NCBI GenBank assembly: GCA_017418765.1
Contig: JAFOMV010000150.1
Coordinates: 1 to 7,075, forward strand
DNA from: Ruminococcus sp.
Lineage (GTDB): Bacteria > Bacillota_A > Clostridia > Oscillospirales > Ruminococcaceae
DNA length: 7,075 nucleotides
Direction: 5' to 3'
Positions 4,194 through 7,075 of this stretch are shown piece after piece; position 1 is the stretch's first letter, and the number at the start of each line of letters is the position of its first letter. The notes under the pieces are model-generated. The model did not search any database and had not been told where the DNA came from. It worked only from the letters and a program-made list of their open reading frames with translations. The position numbers and the translations under genes were made by a program.

Positions 4194-6392
4194 TCACTGA
4201 TCTGTGCTCAGCATATTTTTAAGGCAGGTATACCGTCTGGTGCGACGGTTATTTGCTACCATTCTTGATATATCATCTTCTGAGCCTATGATTATGAGAA
4301 GCTTCTTGGCTCGTGTAACGGCAGTGTACAGCAGATTTCTGTAGCACAGCTTCTCGAATGAACCGAGAAGCGGCATTATCACTGCTTCAAATTCACAGCC
4401 CTGACTTTTGTGGACGGTAACTGCATACGCAAGCTCTATCTGGTCGAGGGTATCGAAGGGATAGGCTGTAAGACGTCCGTCAAAGTCTATGATGACATTG
4501 CGTGTCATCATGTTTACATTGATTATCTTGCCTATGTCGCCGTTGAATACTCCCGTCCCCTGTTCCTCGTCTTTTTTCCAGATTATATCGTAGTTGTTGC
4601 GTGTCTGCATGACCTTGTCGCCGAGACGGAATGTAAACAGCTTTCCCTTGACTTCGGGCTTTTGGTCATCATGAGGATTTATCTTCTCCTGCAAAAGCTT
4701 GTTCATCTCCACAGTGCCGAGAGTGCCTTTGCGTGAGGGAGCGATTATCTGTATATCATCAACAGGGGAGTATTTATAGGCTTTGGGAAGTCTCGTCCTT
4801 GCAAGGTCCACAAGAAGCTCACTGACTGCTTCGGGGGAATTCCTCTTGAAGAAGAAGAAATCGCTGTCCTTGCGTGAAAGGTCGGGGAGCTCGCCCGAAA
4901 CTATCTTGTGGGCGTTGGTTACGATACAGCTTTTTCTCGCCTGACGGAATATCTCCTGTAGCTTTATCACAGTCACAGCCTGACTTGCGATAAGGTCGCC
5001 GAGGAGGTTGCCTGCGCCTACTGACGGCAGCTGGTCGCTGTCGCCTACCATGATGAGCTTGCATCCCAGTCTCAGGGCACGGAGCAGCTTCTCAAATAGC
5101 AGCACATCCACCATTGACATCTCGTCGATGACTATTACATCACAGTCGAGGGGATTGTTCTCGTTATGGGCGAAAGTAAGCCTGCCGCCCTTGTCATATA
5201 CAACTTCAAGAAGGCGATGTATAGTCTTTGACTCATAGCCTGTCAGGTCGGACATTCGTTTTGCGGCACGTCCTGTGGGAGCGGTGAGAAGAACACGCAG
5301 TCCACGCTTTTCAAATATTGAAATGATAGCGTTGAGAGTGGTGGTCTTACCTGTACCGGGGCCGCCTGTGAGTATCATAAGTCCTCGGGAAACAGCCGAA
5401 GTGATGGCACGTCTCTGTAGTTCCTCATACTCTATTCCGTGCTCCTCCTGTTCGATATCGATGAGCGCATCGAAGTCGAAATCCTCAGGAGAGGTGAAGT
5501 CCTTCAGCACCTTTATCCTGTCGGCGATGAAGCTTTCGGCGTAGTAATAATCGGGTAGATAAACGTACTCACGCTCATTCTTGATATATTCAAACAGCTC
5601 ATCGTCATCGAGAGCGGCATTGTAGGAGCTGTAGAAATCTTTCTCACTGATGCCAAGTGCATTTTCAGCCTTTGTCAGCAGCACATCCAGAGGAAGGCAG
5701 GAGTGGCCGAGAGTCGTATTGGCACGGAGTATGTACTGCAATCCTGCGATAACACGCTTGTCGGAGTTTTTCGGGATGTGCAGGTCGTGGGCGATGGTAT
5801 CGGCTTTCTTGAATTCAAGATCGATGTTCTCGCCGCAGAGAAGATAAGGGTTAAGCTTGAGCAGTTCCATTGCATCGGGGCCGTATTTCTGGTAAGTCCT
5901 CATGGCGATGCCCGATTTCACGCCGTAATTTGAAAGGTATGACATTATGCATCTCAGAGAGAAAAGCTTTCTTGCTTCATTGGCGATATCCTCGCATTTC
6001 TGAGCGGAAATGCCCTTTATCTCGCTTAGGCGGTAGGGATCGTGCTCCATGATATCCAGCGTCTTTTCACCGAAAACCGCAACTATCTTCTTTGCAAGTC
6101 CGGGACCTATGCCCTTTACAGCACCCGAGCCCAGATACTTTTCGATGTTCACAACAGTGTCGGGGAGCTTTCTCTCGCAGTATTCCGCCCTGAACTGAGT
6201 TCCGAAGCGGCGGTGGGTGTCGTAGTAGCCCTCAAGGATAAGGCCTTCGCCCTCCTCGATATCGCCTATCTCGCCGACGACGGTAATCAGCTCGCCGCCT
6301 GCGTCCAGATCGAGAACTACGTAGCCGTTTGCTTCGTTTTTGAACAGCACGTTTTCGACAGTTCCCTCAACGTGCAGCAGTTTCTGCTCCAT
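4194..6392 (-). CDS. recD2: RecD2-type ATP-dependent 5'-3' DNA helicase (YrrC family)
   Basis: This superfamily 1B helicase acts in DNA repair and replication-fork maintenance in bacteria lacking RecBC. The 732 residues fit the RecD2 class, which differs from RecBCD RecD by a long N-terminal region. Residues 1-75 look like an OB-type beta domain. Helix-hairpin-helix DNA-binding motifs occur near 88-106 (GSGAVKGIGPGLAKKI) and 122-136. Helicase motifs: Walker A GGPGTGKT 343-350, TAPTGRAAKRM 370-380, Walker B VIDEMSM 421-427, GDSDQLPSVGAGNLL 450-464, LQEIFRQ 478-484, MQTRNN 595-600, VTVHKSQG 658-665 and YTAVTRAKK 689-697. AGGAGG six bases before the ATG supports the start. It opens the operon, with mreB starting 24 bases after its stop. 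No linked recB or recC is seen. Confidence 0.96.
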   Translation of the reverse strand: MEQKLLHVEGTVENVLFKNEANGYVVLDLDAGGELITVVGEIGDIEEGEGLILEGYYDTHRRFGTQFRAEYCERKLPDTVVNIEKYLGSGAVKGIGPGLAKKIVAVFGEKTLDIMEHDPYRLSEIKGISAQKCEDIANEARKLFSLRCIMSYLSNYGVKSGIAMRTYQKYGPDAMELLKLNPYLLCGENIDLEFKKADTIAHDLHIPKNSDKRVIAGLQYILRANTTLGHSCLPLDVLLTKAENALGISEKDFYSSYNAALDDDELFEYIKNEREYVYLPDYYYAESFIADRIKVLKDFTSPEDFDFDALIDIEQEEHGIEYEELQRRAITSAVSRGLMILTGGPGTGKTTTLNAIISIFEKRGLRVLLTAPTGRAAKRMSDLTGYESKTIHRLLEVVYDKGGRLTFAHNENNPLDCDVIVIDEMSMVDVLLFEKLLRALRLGCKLIMVGDSDQLPSVGAGNLLGDLIASQAVTVIKLQEIFRQARKSCIVTNAHKIVSGELPDLSRKDSDFFFFKRNSPEAVSELLVDLARTRLPKAYKYSPVDDIQIIAPSRKGTLGTVEMNKLLQEKINPHDDQKPEVKGKLFTFRLGDKVMQTRNNYDIIWKKDEEQGTGVFNGDIGKIINVNMMTRNVIIDFDGRLTAYPFDTLDQIELAYAVTVHKSQGCEFEAVIMPLLGSFEKLCYRNLLYTAVTRAKKLLIIIGSEDDISRMVANNRRTRRYTCLKNMLSTDQ

Positions 6393-6457
6393 AGTCCCCC
6401 TCCTCGGAATGTCATAATTTCAGGACTTATCGGCTATATACGGACGTTTCTGCGACA

Positions 6458-6473
6458 TCCGCATACCTGCGGA
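6458..6473 (-). other. Small hairpin in the recD2 leader
   Basis: A perfect 6-bp inverted repeat, TCCGCA / TGCGGA with a four-base loop, lies about 12 bases after the predicted transcription start and about 66 bases before the recD2 ATG. There is no T-run after it, so it is unlikely to be an intrinsic terminator for the upstream gene. It may stabilise the 5' end of the operon transcript or be incidental. Confidence 0.4.
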
Positions 6474-6491
6474 CAAGCCTAATCACTATAC

Positions 6492-6520
6492 ATTATACTA
6501 TATTTCGGCGGTAAAATCAA
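6492..6520 (-). promoter_or_regulatory. Sigma-A promoter of the recD2-mreB operon
   Basis: The minus strand shows TTGATT (6520-6515), a 17-base spacer and TATAAT (6497-6492). The -35 and spacer overlap the last codons of the upstream membrane-protein gene, and the -10 directly abuts its stop codon. A start near 6485 gives a leader of about 92 bases before the recD2 ATG. No terminator is evident between the upstream gene and this promoter, so some read-through into recD2 is possible. Confidence 0.8.
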
Positions 6521-6839
6521 TTATTTTCTGCACGAAATTTTCATTTTTTTCATTTACAATATTGGCACGTTCGGGAAATTCGGCGCAGAATCGGGCACAA
6601 ACCGCCTTTGCAAGGCAGTTCTCGCCGCACTCGATGAGCAGTATTTTAGTGACGCAGCATTCCTCGGTGGCAAAGAGATAGGCGGTATACCGCAGTTTTT
6701 CTTCCAGCTGTGGATCGTCGCTCCTTACGATCGCAGTCAGGGGAACGGCTTTGACTTTAGGACAGCAAAGCAGACAAATGACCTCAGTCACAGCGATCAC
6801 GGCCAGTATGACAGCGGCAATGAGTACAGGTATATCCAT
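6498..6839 (-). CDS. Small cysteine-rich membrane protein, unrecognised
   Basis: The 113-residue product has one hydrophobic segment at about 4-26 followed by a positively charged KVK, which predicts the N-terminus outside and the remainder in the cytosol. The soluble part (about 30-113) alternates predicted strands and helices (VPLTAIV, KILLIEC, LAKAVCARFCAEFP), suggesting a small alpha/beta fold. Nine cysteines occur: 22, 25, 26, 61, 62, 71, 75, 81 and 85, with a CCPK after the membrane span and a CxxxCxxxxxCxxxC run. GGGAG lies eight bases before the ATG. A candidate promoter is upstream, and the stop codon lies inside the recD2 promoter. I do not recognise a named family; similar one-span small proteins are common as hypothetical proteins in Clostridia. 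Real gene status rests on the good start site, hydrophobic segment and uninterrupted frame. Confidence 0.75.
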   Translation of the reverse strand: MDIPVLIAAVILAVIAVTEVICLLCCPKVKAVPLTAIVRSDDPQLEEKLRYTAYLFATEECCVTKILLIECGENCLAKAVCARFCAEFPERANIVNEKNENFVQKIIDFTAEI

Positions 6840-6871
6840 GTTGATCTCTCCCTATATGTAATATATCCTAT

Positions 6872-6899
6872 ATTATGCGGCAGAGAGAAAATGTGGCAA
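6872..6899 (-). promoter_or_regulatory. Candidate promoter of the small membrane protein gene
   Basis: TTGCCA (6899-6894), a 16-base spacer and CATAAT (6877-6872) on the minus strand give a moderate sigma-A match, about 30-40 bases before the ATG at 6839. A shifted -10 (TAATAT) with an 18-base spacer is equally possible. Confidence 0.5.
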
Positions 6900-6988
6900 T
6901 AAAATTGAGAACCCGCAGACCTAACCTCGGTACTGATAAAGAAGTTTTGTATGAATTATTAAGGTAGACATTTTGAAGAAGGATCTTC

Positions 6989-7075
6989 TCAAATCTGTTT
7001 CCCAAGACTATTAATTTTGCCCCATGATAGGGTACACGCCAGAAATAAAGAATTTTTCAAGTCTTTAAGGTGTAC
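6989..7075 (-). CDS. Possible C-terminal end of a gene that enters from the right edge
   Basis: On the minus strand one frame is open from the window edge for 28 codons and ends at TGA (6991-6989). The product ends LACTLSWGKINSLGKQI and resembles nothing I can name. The other two minus frames close quickly. The sequence is AT-rich, so 28 open codons are only weak evidence. A short GAAGA/TCTTC hairpin follows the stop. The staggered plus-strand frame is also open (6963 to the edge), which lowers confidence. Confidence 0.22.
   Translation of the reverse strand, partial: VHLKDLKNSLFLACTLSWGKINSLGKQI
7032..7075. repeat. Short inverted repeat at the right edge
   Basis: GTACAC at 7032-7037 is the exact reverse complement of GTGTAC at 7070-7075, and a second pair, AAGACT (7004-7009) with AGTCTT (7060-7065), partly interleaves with it. 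They may form RNA structure, be part of a mobile-element end, or be chance in AT-rich DNA; the window stops here, so it cannot be resolved. Confidence 0.3.

Noticed and set aside
3654..4268. Open frame of 204 codons on the plus strand
   Set aside because: It lies opposite mreB and the end of recD2, both of which have clear family motifs and ribosome binding sites; its translation has no recognisable motif and unnatural His/Tyr-rich composition.
4819..5064. Minus-strand open frame of 81 codons, Arg/Pro-rich
   Set aside because: It is an alternative frame within the helicase core of recD2, whose motifs continue without a break through this region.
6042..6482. Plus-strand open frame of 146 codons
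   Set aside because: It is antisense to the N-terminal region and leader of recD2, and I see no family resemblance.

Overview
The window comes from a low-to-moderate G+C Firmicute, most likely a Ruminococcus-type member of the Oscillospiraceae/Clostridia. The basis is gene content (RecD2 helicase, MreB, PASTA protein, FMN riboswitch upstream of ribD), strong AGGAGG-type ribosome binding sites, near-consensus sigma-A promoters, and extracellular proteins with Thr-rich linkers. No rRNA or marker gene is present, so the genus is inference. All convincing genes lie on the minus strand, so transcription reads from right to left.

Reading in the direction of transcription: the right edge (about 6900-7075) is AT-rich, with small inverted repeats and perhaps the tail of a gene lying outside the window. 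A monocistronic-looking gene (6498-6839) encodes a cysteine-rich, single-span membrane protein of 113 residues. A TTGATT-17-TATAAT promoter overlapping the end of that gene then drives a probable four-gene operon: recD2 (4194-6392, DNA helicase), an MreB-family actin (3150-4169), a bitopic membrane protein with a Thr/Glu-rich stalk (2491-3144), and a two-PASTA-domain exported lipoprotein with a Thr-rich linker and a Tyr-rich repetitive tail (1651-2451). A strong intrinsic terminator (1604-1630) closes the unit.

Next, with its own near-consensus promoter, is an Mrp/NBP35-type Fe-S carrier ATPase (688-1524), followed by a GC-rich hairpin. Last is a consensus promoter (589-617), a complete FMN riboswitch (474-581), a terminator hairpin as expression platform (418-444), and the first 134 codons of ribD (404 to the left edge), presumably the first gene of the riboflavin biosynthesis operon.

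The ordinary parts are ribD with its riboswitch, mrp and recD2. The most interesting part is the mreB / stalk protein / PASTA lipoprotein block. An actin-like filament protein is translationally coupled to an unrecognised single-span protein and followed by a peptidoglycan-binding-type PASTA lipoprotein, with no mreC, mreD or rodA beside it. This looks like a self-contained envelope module linking cytoskeleton, membrane and wall; that reading is inference from gene order and domain architecture.
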